DNA of 64,000 nt from Flavobacterium sp. N502540. Lineage in GTDB: Bacteria > Bacteroidota > Bacteroidia > Flavobacteriales > Flavobacteriaceae. Shown piece after piece: positions 1 through 8,755 of this stretch. The stretch spans positions 620,001 through 684,000 of the forward strand of contig NZ_CP110012.1 in the NCBI RefSeq assembly GCF_025947365.1. Reading direction: 5' to 3'. Positions within the stretch are counted from its first letter, which is position 1, and every line of letters starts with the position of its first letter. The position numbers were made by a program, and so were the translations under genes. Below the pieces are notes generated by a model. That model was not told where the DNA came from and did not search any database. It worked only from the letters and a program-made list of their open reading frames with translations.

Positions 1-119
1 AAAGGAAGGATTTGTCTGTATTTACTTATAAATAAACTTCGAAAAATAAAAAATAAAATTTACATAAAAACAGGTATTTATACGCTTTTTTTAGAACTTT
101 AATTCTTTACTTTTGGCGC
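1..119. other. Upstream region of first kinase operon
   Basis: AT-rich stretch with no readable gene. Its only recognisable element is the promoter box just before the first gene, listed separately. Confidence 0.4.
108..115 (+). promoter_or_regulatory. Bacteroidota -7 box TACTTTTG
   Basis: The octamer matches TAnnTTTG. Transcription would begin near 120, so an ATG at 120 would be essentially leaderless. This favours the ATG at 135 as the true start of the kinase gene. No TTG is seen at the expected upstream distance. Confidence 0.5.
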
Positions 120-134
120 ATGATACCTTACAGA

Positions 135-1844
135 ATGCGGACTTTCCTATATATTATCTTTACTTTTTTTCTCCTCACATCCTGCCAGAAAAAGACTTCA
201 AATACCCCAAAACCAAGAAATACAACATCTGAAGTTAAACAAACAATCCTTACCGCAAATCGCTTTTATGATCATAAGGAATTTGATAGTGCCTTTTTTT
301 ACTATAACAAACTAAGGTCGATTTGCAACCCAATTACGGACTCCCAAAACTACATTAGTTCTCTGAACCGTATGGCAGAGATACAGCAAGATCACGCGGA
401 TTATACAGGCAGCGAAAATACTATTAAAGAAATACTGCCTTATTTGAAACATGCGAAAAACCAATCGCAAATATGGCGCACTTATGTTATTTTAAGCATC
501 AACTACTTAAATACGTACGATTATAAGAATGCTATACTTTACAACCAAAAAGCCTTACAGTTACAAACAAAAGAGTGGCAAAAACTAGCGGCAAGAAATA
601 ACATCGCAGTTATTTTAATGGAAGAAGGAAAATACAATAAGGCTCTCCAGATCTTTCTGTCTTTGACAACAAAGAAAGAAGTTCTTAACAATGATGAGTT
701 TCAAGGGAAAGCGCTAGACAATATTGGATTCTGCTACTTTAAAATATACAATTCAGATAAGGCTCTGTATTATTTCCAAAAAAGTCTTGAAATAAGGCAA
801 AGAAAAAACCGTCCTTTTGATTTAGGCAAAAGCTATCTTCATTTTGCAAAATTCTACGAAAAAAGCAATCCTGCACTAGCAAAAAAGTTCATGTTGTTAA
901 GCTATGAAAATTTCACTGCTGCAAATAGTGTAGAAAGCAGAATATCCTCACTGGAACTGCTGATTAAAAATACTTCTGATCAGGAATTAAGAAAATATGC
1001 TACAAAGTATGTAAATATAATAGATAGTATATTTGAAGTAAGACAGAAAGTAAAAAATCAATTTGCAAGAATCAAGTACGATTCAAAAAGAGAGCGAGAA
1101 GAGAATTTAAAACTAAAATCTCAAAAAATCGAAAATGAATTACAAATAGAAAGACAGGAGAATAGAAATATTATGTCTTACATCATAATTCTTGTGGCAT
1201 TAAGTTTAGTAGTAACCCTGTATTTTCATCTCACATCTCGTGCGAATCGACAAAAGATCGAAGCAACTTATCAAAGTGAGACCCGTATTTCAAAGAAACT
1301 GCATGATGAACTGGCAAACGATGTTTATCATACTATGGCATTTATCGAAAACAAAAATCTCTCTATAGAGAAAAACAGAGAACATTTATTAAAAAACCTA
1401 AGAGATATCTACACGCTAACAAGTGATATTTCAAAGGAAAACTGCCCGCTTGTTGCTAATAAAGACTATGCTGTTTCTTTAAACGAAATGATCTCTGAAT
1501 TTAATAATACCGAAACAAATATTCTAACTAAAGGTTTAGATACAATTTTATGGAGTGAAATCAAAAAAAATAAAAAAGTAGCAGTATACAGAACTATCCA
1601 GGAATTGTTAGTCAATATGAAGAAACATAGTTCCGCAACCTCAGTCGTTATAACTTTCAAAAAAACAAACAAAAACATACTAATTATCTACGTCGATAAC
1701 GGTAAAGGTATTGATGCAAATCAAATACTTTTGAAAAATGGTTTAAACAATATCGAAAATAGATTTTTTGCTATAGATGGCTCTATTGAAATCGATTCTT
1801 TTCCTGACATGGGATTCAAAGTTTTTATTAAATTCCCTATATAA
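135..1844 (+). CDS. TPR-repeat membrane sensor histidine kinase (HPK7-like)
   Basis: Sensor kinase of the Bacteroidota TPR type. The N-terminus is a signal peptide with lipobox LTSC, which together with the promoter position favours this start over the ATG at 120. TPR-like helices fill about residues 30-300, then a coiled coil and a membrane helix near 345-367. The phosphoacceptor motif KLHDELAND has its His at residue 390. The C-terminus is a short HATPase_c domain with N-box QELLVN and a DNGKGI ATP-lid motif. One nucleotide separates it from the paralogous kinase and a response regulator follows, so the three form an operon. The signal sensed is unknown; the TPR part presumably lies in the periplasm. 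Confidence 0.8.
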   Translation: MRTFLYIIFTFFLLTSCQKKTSNTPKPRNTTSEVKQTILTANRFYDHKEFDSAFFYYNKLRSICNPITDSQNYISSLNRMAEIQQDHADYTGSENTIKEILPYLKHAKNQSQIWRTYVILSINYLNTYDYKNAILYNQKALQLQTKEWQKLAARNNIAVILMEEGKYNKALQIFLSLTTKKEVLNNDEFQGKALDNIGFCYFKIYNSDKALYYFQKSLEIRQRKNRPFDLGKSYLHFAKFYEKSNPALAKKFMLLSYENFTAANSVESRISSLELLIKNTSDQELRKYATKYVNIIDSIFEVRQKVKNQFARIKYDSKREREENLKLKSQKIENELQIERQENRNIMSYIIILVALSLVVTLYFHLTSRANRQKIEATYQSETRISKKLHDELANDVYHTMAFIENKNLSIEKNREHLLKNLRDIYTLTSDISKENCPLVANKDYAVSLNEMISEFNNTETNILTKGLDTILWSEIKKNKKVAVYRTIQELLVNMKKHSSATSVVITFKKTNKNILIIYVDNGKGIDANQILLKNGLNNIENRFFAIDGSIEIDSFPDMGFKVFIKFPI

Positions 1845-1845
1845 G

Positions 1846-3633
1846 ATGAAAAAATTGACATTTACATTCTTATCAAACAAGAATATTACAAACTGTTTAA
1901 TAAGCTTTCTAATGATCTTAAGTATAATTTTTTGCTTAGAATCCTGCTCAAAAAAAAGAGATACGAAATCTAAAAAAACAGATCATACCTGGGAAGTAAA
2001 AAGATTAACAGCTATTGCTGACAGGCAATATGAAGAAGACAAACTCGATAGTGCTTTTCACAACTATAATAAAATCATACTACTCGCTGATATTAAAAAC
2101 AACACTGTGGATTATGCAGATGCCCTAATCGCGATGGGATATATTCATCATGCGCAAGGTGATTATATCAATAGTGAAGCCGTTACTACAAAAATTTTAC
2201 CTCTTCTCGCACATTTGAAAAAAACAAGATTTGCCTGGAATGCTTATAATATTCTGGGGTTAAATTATCTTGCTACCAAGGATTATGACAATGCGCTTTT
2301 TTATCTAAAAAAAGCTTTAGCCCTAAAAACAAACCCATGGAGACAACTTGAAACTTTAAGCAATATCGGCCTTATTTATATAGAACAACACAATTACAAG
2401 AAGGCAACAGACCTCTATCTTCAAATTACAACACAGGGATATTATGCCGCTAAAAAAAAACAGCATACTCTTGATGCTTATGATTATACTGAATATGCAA
2501 CCATGATAGACAATTTGGGATTCTGTTTATTTAAACTGAAAAACCCTCAGGCCTTAGTCCATTTCAATGAAGCATTGGAAATAAGATTAAAAGTAAAAAG
2601 TTATGAAGCATTACCCTTTAGTTTTAATCATCTTTCCGAATATTATTTATCAAAAAAAACAGCCCTATCCAACCAATATGCAAACATGGGGTACAAGGCG
2701 GCTTGCAAAATAAACTCTTTCGGAACCAAAAAAAAATCCCTAAAACTTTTAATAGCAACCAGTACCGCAAACGACTTGAAAAAATACGCCAATGCTTACA
2801 TCAAACTTATCGATAGTATGTCCGTAACTCAAAAAAAAACGAAAAATCAATTTTCCCTAATTAAATACAATCTCAATCAAAGCAAAGAAGAAAATTTACA
2901 ACTTAAAATTCAAAAAGCGGCACACGAACTGCAACTAGAAAAACAAAAAAACAGATCTATAATTTCATACGTTATCATCCTTGTGGTCACCATGATATGC
3001 ATACTGACATTTATGCACTTACGCACGAAAAACAGAAAAGAAAAAAAATATGCAGTTCTCGAAAGTGAAATACGAATATCAAAAAAGCTAAGCGACGAAT
3101 TAACGGATAATATGTATCAAATATTAGATTTCTCATCAAATGCCAATCTCAATCACGAAGAAAATAAAATAAAATTACTGAATGATCTCACCACAGTCTA
3201 CTCCAAAACAAGAAATATTTCAAAGGAAAATAGCTCGATTGTAACAAATGAGAACTACAGTATCGCTTTAAAGGAGATGATTTCCGGATTTAAAACACCC
3301 GATTTACATATTATTCTCAATGGTTTTGATGCAATTATCTGGAATGAACTTGAAAAAAGCAGAAAAATTATACTTTACAGAATCCTTCAGGAGCTCTTCG
3401 GAAACATGAAAAAGCACAGTCAGGCAACATTAGTTAGTCTTACTTTTAAAAATTTTGAAAAAAAAATAGTTGTAACTTACAGTGACAACGGGGTCGGAGC
3501 CTATAACCGATCAATAATTTTAAAAAATGGACTACAAAATGTGGAAAACCGTATTAAAACCATAAATGGAAATATTATTTTTGACTCCAATTCTAAAACA
3601 GGTTTTAAGTTAAGTTTCAATTTCCCCAAATAA
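1846..3633 (+). CDS. TPR histidine kinase paralogue lacking the phosphoacceptor His
   Basis: Paralogue of the preceding gene with the same order: signal peptide with lipobox LESC, TPR-like region, coiled coil, membrane helix (about 372-393), dimerisation helix and HATPase_c domain. Where the neighbour has KLHDEL this protein has KLSDEL: residue 416 is Ser (codon AGC). The ATP-binding N-box (QELFGN) and DNGVGA motif remain. From family knowledge it cannot autophosphorylate in the normal way; I infer a pseudokinase or a trans-acting half of a heterodimer with the neighbour. The start at 1846 follows the upstream stop by one base and precedes a clear signal peptide; a longer in-frame reading from 1777 would lie inside the neighbour. 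Confidence 0.78.
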   Translation: MKKLTFTFLSNKNITNCLISFLMILSIIFCLESCSKKRDTKSKKTDHTWEVKRLTAIADRQYEEDKLDSAFHNYNKIILLADIKNNTVDYADALIAMGYIHHAQGDYINSEAVTTKILPLLAHLKKTRFAWNAYNILGLNYLATKDYDNALFYLKKALALKTNPWRQLETLSNIGLIYIEQHNYKKATDLYLQITTQGYYAAKKKQHTLDAYDYTEYATMIDNLGFCLFKLKNPQALVHFNEALEIRLKVKSYEALPFSFNHLSEYYLSKKTALSNQYANMGYKAACKINSFGTKKKSLKLLIATSTANDLKKYANAYIKLIDSMSVTQKKTKNQFSLIKYNLNQSKEENLQLKIQKAAHELQLEKQKNRSIISYVIILVVTMICILTFMHLRTKNRKEKKYAVLESEIRISKKLSDELTDNMYQILDFSSNANLNHEENKIKLLNDLTTVYSKTRNISKENSSIVTNENYSIALKEMISGFKTPDLHIILNGFDAIIWNELEKSRKIILYRILQELFGNMKKHSQATLVSLTFKNFEKKIVVTYSDNGVGAYNRSIILKNGLQNVENRIKTINGNIIFDSNSKTGFKLSFNFPK

Positions 3634-3643
3634 ACAAAATAAT

Positions 3644-4312
3644 ATGTTCAAAAAAGTTTTAGTTGCCGAAGATTTAGACAGTATCAGCATTGCCGTAATT
3701 CAAGCACTTGAAGAACTAAACGTTCCCGTAATTGACCATGTCAAATATTGCGACGATGGATTAAATAAAGTAAAAAAAGCTATTATGGATAACGAACCAT
3801 ATGATTTATTAATCACTGATTTGTCATTTAAAAAAGATCATCGCAAAACTATCTTAAATGGTGGCGAAGAGTTAATCGAAGCGGTTAATGAAGTTCAGCC
3901 TAAAATAAAAAAGATAGTATTTTCTATAGAAGACAAATCTTATCGCATAAAATCTCTTTTTTATGATTTAGGCATTAGTGCTTATGTTTCTAAAGGGCGT
4001 AATAGTATCGTCGAATTAAAAAAAGCGATTGAAGGAACTTTTAGAAATGAAGAAAAAATACTTTCTTCTGATTTGTCTTTTAGTTTCAACGAAAAATCAT
4101 TGTTTGAAATTGAATCGTACGACATTTCAATCTTAAAACTTCTGTCTCAAGGTTATATTTTAGACAACATATCAAACGAATTTAAAGCGACTTCGATCAC
4201 TCCAAACGGAACCAGCAGTATCGAAAAACGCATTAATAAACTAAAAATTTATTTTAAGGCAAACAACAATGTGCATTTAATTGCTATTGCAAAAGATTTT
4301 GGACTGATTTAA
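3644..4312 (+). CDS. Response regulator, NarL/LuxR-like
   Basis: Partner regulator of the two TPR kinases, 10 bases downstream. The receiver domain has acidic residues E9 and D10, phosphoacceptor D59 (LLITDLSF), Ser94 and Lys117. The C-terminal part (about 130-222) is a divergent LuxR-type helix-turn-helix: the recognition region reads LLSQGYILDNISNEFK and then a helix with IEKRINKLK, without the usual VxxH pattern. It is probably a DNA-binding transcription regulator. Target genes are unknown; the small membrane gene downstream has its own promoter. Confidence 0.8.
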   Translation: MFKKVLVAEDLDSISIAVIQALEELNVPVIDHVKYCDDGLNKVKKAIMDNEPYDLLITDLSFKKDHRKTILNGGEELIEAVNEVQPKIKKIVFSIEDKSYRIKSLFYDLGISAYVSKGRNSIVELKKAIEGTFRNEEKILSSDLSFSFNEKSLFEIESYDISILKLLSQGYILDNISNEFKATSITPNGTSSIEKRINKLKIYFKANNNVHLIAIAKDFGLI

Positions 4313-4362
4313 TTTTTAACTGATTTTACGGTTTCCCGTAAGGAAATGTTTTTTAATAAATC

Positions 4363-4370
4363 TATTTTTG
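4363..4370 (+). promoter_or_regulatory. Bacteroidota -7 box TATTTTTG
   Basis: TAnnTTTG match lying 22 bases before the first possible ATG (4393) of the small membrane gene downstream. Confidence 0.4.
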
Positions 4371-4392
4371 TCTGTAATCTATTAGTCAACTA

Positions 4393-4647
4393 ATGAAAAT
4401 CAAATACAAAAATAGCTCTAAAAGAAATTTTCTACAGATTTTTGTTTCGAAGATTAATACAACTAAAAACAAGATCATAATGAAAACAATGTTGCTTTGT
4501 CTTTTTCTATCCTTAAGTTTTGCTTTCGTTTCTGAAAAAACAGGATGGCTGGAAGTAGATTGGAAAATTATTTTTATTCCGGCTCTGCTTGTTCTGCAAA
4601 TCATTATAATTGGTACTGCTCTAAAAAACAGGTATAAAAAGCATTAA
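4393..4647 (+). CDS. Small hydrophobic protein, unknown
   Basis: Unrecognised 84-residue reading frame. The start could instead be the ATG at 4480, which gives a 55-residue protein beginning MKTMLLCL with two hydrophobic segments; the basic 29 residues before it look less protein-like. It sits behind the kinase-regulator operon with its own -7 box and is followed by a perfect 14-bp inverted repeat. A small inner-membrane protein is plausible; no function can be given. Confidence 0.4.
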   Translation: MKIKYKNSSKRNFLQIFVSKINTTKNKIIMKTMLLCLFLSLSFAFVSEKTGWLEVDWKIIFIPALLVLQIIIIGTALKNRYKKH

Positions 4648-4670
4648 TCTTAAATTTATTGATGCTGAAA

Positions 4671-4710
4671 TTTCAATGAGAATCTTTTTTAAGACAGATT
4701 CTCATTGAAA
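4671..4710 (+). terminator. 14-bp perfect inverted repeat, probable terminator
   Basis: The arms TTTCAATGAGAATC (4671-4684) and GATTCTCATTGAAA (4697-4710) are exact reverse complements with a 12-base loop. There is no T-tract directly after the stem, so a factor-independent terminator is only one reading; a protein-binding palindrome is another. Confidence 0.45.
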
Positions 4711-4755
4711 CTAAAAACAGAATTCGACCAAACAGTAATCGAATTTTGAAATGCC

Positions 4756-4763
4756 TATATTTG
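4756..4763 (+). promoter_or_regulatory. Bacteroidota -7 box TATATTTG
   Basis: TAnnTTTG match 17 bases upstream of the next ATG (4780). Confidence 0.45.
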
Positions 4764-4779
4764 AATTTTTAAATACAGC

Positions 4780-5583
4780 ATGAAATACTTATTAAGTCTT
4801 ACTTTCTTCCTTTTTACTGTTCTTACGTACTCACAAACTAAAATTCTATCCTGGAATATTGAGAACTTAGGAAAATCAAAATCAGAATCAGAACTGAATT
4901 TCATTGCAAATACTGTTCTTGCTTATGATATTATCGCCATTCAGGAGGTTGTTGCGGGATATGGCGGTTCGCAGGCTGTTGCTAAACTTGCTACAATTTT
5001 AAACAATAAGGGATCAAAATGGGACTACACCATAAGCAATCCAACAAGTGGAAACAGCTATAAAACAGAACGATACGCTTATATATGGAAAACAAGTAAG
5101 GTAAAGTTAAAAGGAAACGCCTGGCTGGAAAAAAAATACCATTCAGAAATTGATCGTGAGCCATATCTGGGCACTTTTGAAATCAATAAAAAGAGCATTA
5201 CTTTAGTCAATTTTCATGCTATCACTAAGAAGAAGCAGCCTGAGACGGAGATCAAATACTTTAAATTTCTGCCTGAACAATATTCCAATTTAAATTTGGT
5301 ATTTGTTGGTGATTTCAACTGCCCGCAATCTCACTCTGTATTTACTCCATTAAAAAAAATGGGATACCATTCTACTTTACAGAATCAAAAGACTACTTTA
5401 AAACAACAATGCAAAGAGACTGTTTGTCTGGCATCAGAATTTGATAATATTTTTTATCACAAAAAGTCAGTAAACTATATAAACTCCGGTATTGTTTCGT
5501 TCTATAAAAACTTTAATTCGCTTCAGGAAGCCCGTAAAATATCCGATCATATTCCAATCTGGATTGAATTTTCACTGAACTAG
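4780..5583 (+). CDS. Secreted endonuclease/exonuclease/phosphatase family protein
   Basis: A DNase-I-fold protein of 267 residues with an N-terminal signal peptide (about 1-19, ending YSQ). The hallmark motifs are present in order: SWNIENL with Asn26, IQEV with catalytic Glu56, NFHAI, VGDFNCPQ and C-terminal SDHIP. Such enzymes cleave phosphodiester or phosphomonoester bonds with a metal and the Asp-His pair. Export suggests degradation of extracellular or periplasmic nucleic acid, but the substrate cannot be read from sequence. It is convergent with the next gene; stop codons are almost adjacent. A larger member of the same superfamily lies at 44189-47608. Confidence 0.8.
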   Translation: MKYLLSLTFFLFTVLTYSQTKILSWNIENLGKSKSESELNFIANTVLAYDIIAIQEVVAGYGGSQAVAKLATILNNKGSKWDYTISNPTSGNSYKTERYAYIWKTSKVKLKGNAWLEKKYHSEIDREPYLGTFEINKKSITLVNFHAITKKKQPETEIKYFKFLPEQYSNLNLVFVGDFNCPQSHSVFTPLKKMGYHSTLQNQKTTLKQQCKETVCLASEFDNIFYHKKSVNYINSGIVSFYKNFNSLQEARKISDHIPIWIEFSLN

Positions 5584-5584
5584 A

Positions 5585-6844
5585 TTATGTTTTCAGCTTT
5601 TTCTTTCTTGCAGCAGGAAACAAAACATTATTTAAAATGAGACGGTAACCCGGAGAGTTTGGGTGTAAATCTAAAACGGTAGGCGGATCTCCAACCTGAT
5701 GCTGAAAATCTTCAGGATCATGTCCCCCAAAAAAAGTAAACATCCCTTTTCCTTTCTCTCCATGAATGTATCTTGATTCTCCATTCAATTCACAAGTCCC
5801 CATAATCAGGACATTTGATTTTATCAAATCGGTATCAAATGAGGTCGTCTGCCCCATAAATCCTTTTACTAATTGTGTATGATTTTGGCACAACATACTA
5901 GGAATTGGGTCCCATTTTGCGGAAAACTCCATTAAAGAAAAATAATCTTTCTCCATAGGAATTCTACGTTTTGAGGTCATGTCAATATCTGAGAATTCAT
6001 ATACTTCCGGTCTTCGTTCCAAAGTAAAATTTTTAAAGGCAAATGAATTTCCGTAATTCAATTTTGACTGATAATTGGATTCACTGGCATCTCCATCAAA
6101 CATGGCTTCACAAATATCAACTCCATCTGCCGAAAGTGCGATATCAAAACTATCTGTTGCAGAACACATGGCAAACATAAATCCGCCACCGATTACAAAA
6201 TCTCTAATCTTTTTTGCAACTGCTCCTTTTTCCTGAGACACTTTAGGATATCCTAATTTTGCAGCCAGAGCTTCGGCATCTTTTTTTTGTTCAATGTACC
6301 AGGGTGTGTTTTTATATGCAGAGTAAAATTTACCATACTGTCCGGTAAAATCCTCATGATGCAAATGCAGCCAATCGTAAAGAAGCAACTGATCACTTAA
6401 AACCTCTTCATCGTAAATTGGCGTAAAAGGAATTTCGGCATAAGTTAAAACTAAAGTTACGGCATCGTCCCAAGGTTGTTTCCCTTTTGGTGTATAAACA
6501 GCAATTTTAGGTGCTTTTTCTAAAATAACAGATTCCATATTTTGGGAGGGACTTGAAATATCATTTAATATCGAAGCTTCCTCAGCATCTGAAAGAATTT
6601 CAAAACTTACTCCTCTAATTTTACATTCTTTACGGATTTCATCGGCATCCGGGAGTAAAAATGAGCCTCCGCGATAATTTAACAACCAACTTGCTTTATA
6701 GTCTCTACTTAAACACCAATAGGTAATTCCGTATGCTTTAAGATGATTCTGCTGTGTGGTTTCGTCCATCGGAAGTAAGATAAACGAAGCTTTTGCTGTG
6801 AATGAAAGTAGCAATATGAAAATATAAACTAAGCACTTCTTCAT
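5585..6844 (-). CDS. Secreted protein with GATase1-like core (database 'asparagine synthetase B'-type)
   Basis: A 419-residue protein with an N-terminal signal peptide (about 1-19). The middle holds a run of Gly, GGGFMFAMCSATDSFD, that resembles the nucleophile elbow of class I glutamine-amidotransferase-like domains (ThuA-like proteins have GGxxxxxHSATD). Homologues are, from memory, often labelled asparagine synthetase B in flavobacterial genomes, but I see neither the N-terminal catalytic Cys of that enzyme nor its ATP-binding SGGxDS loop. I therefore treat it as a conserved envelope protein of unknown activity. It is monocistronic. Confidence 0.55.
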   Translation of the reverse strand: MKKCLVYIFILLLSFTAKASFILLPMDETTQQNHLKAYGITYWCLSRDYKASWLLNYRGGSFLLPDADEIRKECKIRGVSFEILSDAEEASILNDISSPSQNMESVILEKAPKIAVYTPKGKQPWDDAVTLVLTYAEIPFTPIYDEEVLSDQLLLYDWLHLHHEDFTGQYGKFYSAYKNTPWYIEQKKDAEALAAKLGYPKVSQEKGAVAKKIRDFVIGGGFMFAMCSATDSFDIALSADGVDICEAMFDGDASESNYQSKLNYGNSFAFKNFTLERRPEVYEFSDIDMTSKRRIPMEKDYFSLMEFSAKWDPIPSMLCQNHTQLVKGFMGQTTSFDTDLIKSNVLIMGTCELNGESRYIHGEKGKGMFTFFGGHDPEDFQHQVGDPPTVLDLHPNSPGYRLILNNVLFPAARKKKLKT

Positions 6845-6982
6845 TAGAAAATTATTTTAGTAAAGATATAAAGGAACCTTCAAAAAACACAACAGTTGTT
6901 TCGCTTTTATAGGTAGACAAATGTTAAAAAAATACCTAAAAATAATTAAATACACGACAAAAATCACGTAGAAACACCTATT

Positions 6983-7010
6983 TTGCAAAAGCACATTATT
7001 CTTACATTTG
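6983..7010 (+). promoter_or_regulatory. Full Bacteroidota promoter TTG-N17-TACATTTG
   Basis: TTG at 6983-6985 and TACATTTG at 7003-7010 are separated by exactly 17 bases, one of the best promoter matches in the window. It points at a 46-codon reading frame downstream. Confidence 0.6.
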
Positions 7011-7053
7011 CTCTCCCCGCGGCGTAAATTTAATCAATGAAAAAGACAAAGGC

Positions 7054-7194
7054 ATGAAGCTTAATGATAGCAACCAAGAACCTAAGGGATTAAGTATGAT
7101 ACAAAAAATAGGAATAGTTATACTCGTGCTAATTATAATTTTATACTATGTACTCTCCATTCAATATTTAGCAAGCTTAGATTTACAGCGTTAA
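7054..7194 (+). CDS. 46-residue single-pass membrane peptide
   Basis: A short frame beginning MKLNDSNQEPKGLSM with a polar N-terminus, one strongly hydrophobic helix (about residues 19-40) and a short tail. It lies 44 bases after a near-ideal promoter. Its stop codon overlaps the end of the convergent response-regulator gene by 12 bases. An even smaller frame (ATG at 7037, six codons) ends in a TGA that overlaps the ATG at 7054. An internal ATG at 7096 is a possible alternative start. Function unknown; small stress-induced membrane peptides look like this. Confidence 0.5.
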   Translation: MKLNDSNQEPKGLSMIQKIGIVILVLIIILYYVLSIQYLASLDLQR

Positions 7195-7848
7195 AACAGC
7201 GATTTCATTCTGAATCGCATATACTACCAGACCTGCAATATTCTTGGATTCTGTTTTAAGCAATAAGTTGTTGCGGTGCCCTTCTACAGTTCTGGGACTT
7301 AAGTAAAGATGATCTGCAATTTCTGAAGTTGTTTTTTGCTGGCAAATAAGCTGAAGTATTTCTATTTCCCGTTGTGAAAGAAAACCGGTTTCCAGATTAC
7401 CTTTTGAAGTTTTAGTGGAGATAATAGTCTCCTGAATGGTTTGCAGTACGCTTTCATTGTAATAAAAACCTTTTTTTGCTACTTGATTGATGGTATGAAT
7501 TAAATCTTTTGGAGTAGTATTTTTTATCAAATAAGCCACAGCTCCCACCTGAATCATATTGGCAATAAATGATTTTGTATCATAGCTCGTTAGCGCAATA
7601 ATTTTAATTTCGGGAAATGATTTCCGGATAATTTTTGTAGCCTCGACACCATTTAAAATGGGCATTTTCAAATCCATGATAATAATATCAGGCTTGATCA
7701 CGCTGTTGTCTAAATTTAACAGAAGTTCTTCTCCGTTTGATGCTTCAAAAATAATATCGATATTATCTTCTCTTTGCAATAAAAAAGAAATTCCTTTACG
7801 GAACAAAACTTCGTCATCTACTAAAGCAATTTTAATAGCGGCACTCAT
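7183..7848 (-). CDS. Response regulator, NarL/FixJ family
   Basis: Two-domain transcription regulator of 221 residues. The receiver has D11 and D12, phosphoacceptor D59 (IIIMDLKMP), T87 and K109. The C-terminal LuxR-type HTH is classical: LSQREIEILQLI followed by TTSEIADHLYLSPRTVEGHRNNL. It should be phosphorylated by the HisKA_3 kinase encoded upstream in the same orientation, 114 bases away. The last gene of a four-gene cluster (9778 to 7183). Target promoters are not visible. Confidence 0.9.
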   Translation of the reverse strand: MSAAIKIALVDDEVLFRKGISFLLQREDNIDIIFEASNGEELLLNLDNSVIKPDIIIMDLKMPILNGVEATKIIRKSFPEIKIIALTSYDTKSFIANMIQVGAVAYLIKNTTPKDLIHTINQVAKKGFYYNESVLQTIQETIISTKTSKGNLETGFLSQREIEILQLICQQKTTSEIADHLYLSPRTVEGHRNNLLLKTESKNIAGLVVYAIQNEIAVLTL

Positions 7849-7962
7849 TTGATTTTTGTTTTTGGTCTTTTTGGTACACCGAAATTACAAAATATGAATC
7901 AGAAAAAAGTACTACAACCACAATATATTAGGCAAAAACCGAATTTATTGTCCTTTTTTAAC

Positions 7963-8754
7963 CTAAAAAGTAAAAACTACGCTAATACCTTTACCAATTT
8001 CCGAATGAATTTCGATTGTTCCTTTCAAAAACGAAATACGGCTATCCATATTTTTCATACCCAATCCTTTCTGATTTTCGGCATTTTCGCTGTCAAAACC
8101 AATTCCGTTATCTTTATAATAACAAGTCTGAATCTCATTTTCTACTTTAAAATCAATCCAAATTTCGGTCGCTTTTCCATGGCGTAAAGAATTGTTCATT
8201 AATTCCTGCAGGATTCTAAAAATATGCAAATGTCGGTCAATATGATTCGAGTCAAAATCAATTCCATTATGATAATGCACTTTTACTGCCTTACAACTTT
8301 CAAATTCATCACAAAGTTCCCGGACTCCGGCATTCAGACCAAACTTTTCAAAAACCGGGGGCAATAAATTATGGGCAATTTTTCGGGAATTCTCTAATGC
8401 TTTTGCCGTTAGACTAATAATTGTATCCGTAATTTCATTTGTCTCCGCCTCTGTTAAATTGGGGGAGGTTAGTAAATGTGAATTTAATGAAACTATATTA
8501 AGCTTAGAACTGATGTCATCATGCAAATCCTGAGCGATTCTTTTTCGCTCTTCTTCCTGAGTAACAATAACCGCATGCAATTGTTCCTTTCGATATTGAA
8601 TCTCCAAATCTCTTTTCTCTACTTCCTTCTGAATAATTTTCTTTCTTGAAAAATAAAAGAAGGCCACTAAAAAGAATGCCACAACCATAAAAAAACATGA
8701 TGTGTACAGGATTATGGCAACTATCTCTTTTTCGTAAACCGGGCTTCCACTCAT
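7963..8754 (-). CDS. Sensor histidine kinase, HisKA_3/NarX-like
   Basis: A 263-residue kinase with one N-terminal membrane helix (about 10-35), a coiled-coil stretch, then a HisKA_3 dimerisation domain with RIAQDLHDDISSKL (His78). The HATPase_c domain has N-box QELMNNSLRHG, DNGIGFD and the lid GLGMKNMDSR. It lacks a large sensor domain, so the signal probably comes from the 7-TM protein whose gene ends one base before its ATG (TGA, one base, ATG). Cognate regulator: the NarL-type gene downstream. Confidence 0.9.
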   Translation of the reverse strand: MSGSPVYEKEIVAIILYTSCFFMVVAFFLVAFFYFSRKKIIQKEVEKRDLEIQYRKEQLHAVIVTQEEERKRIAQDLHDDISSKLNIVSLNSHLLTSPNLTEAETNEITDTIISLTAKALENSRKIAHNLLPPVFEKFGLNAGVRELCDEFESCKAVKVHYHNGIDFDSNHIDRHLHIFRILQELMNNSLRHGKATEIWIDFKVENEIQTCYYKDNGIGFDSENAENQKGLGMKNMDSRISFLKGTIEIHSEIGKGISVVFTF

Positions 8755-8755
8755 A

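Noticed and set aside
5585..6844. Asparagine synthetase B assignment
   Set aside because: The ATP-binding SGGxDS loop and N-terminal catalytic Cys are missing and the protein has a signal peptide.
7849..8187. 112-codon plus-strand frame
   Set aside because: Antisense to the end of the histidine kinase gene.
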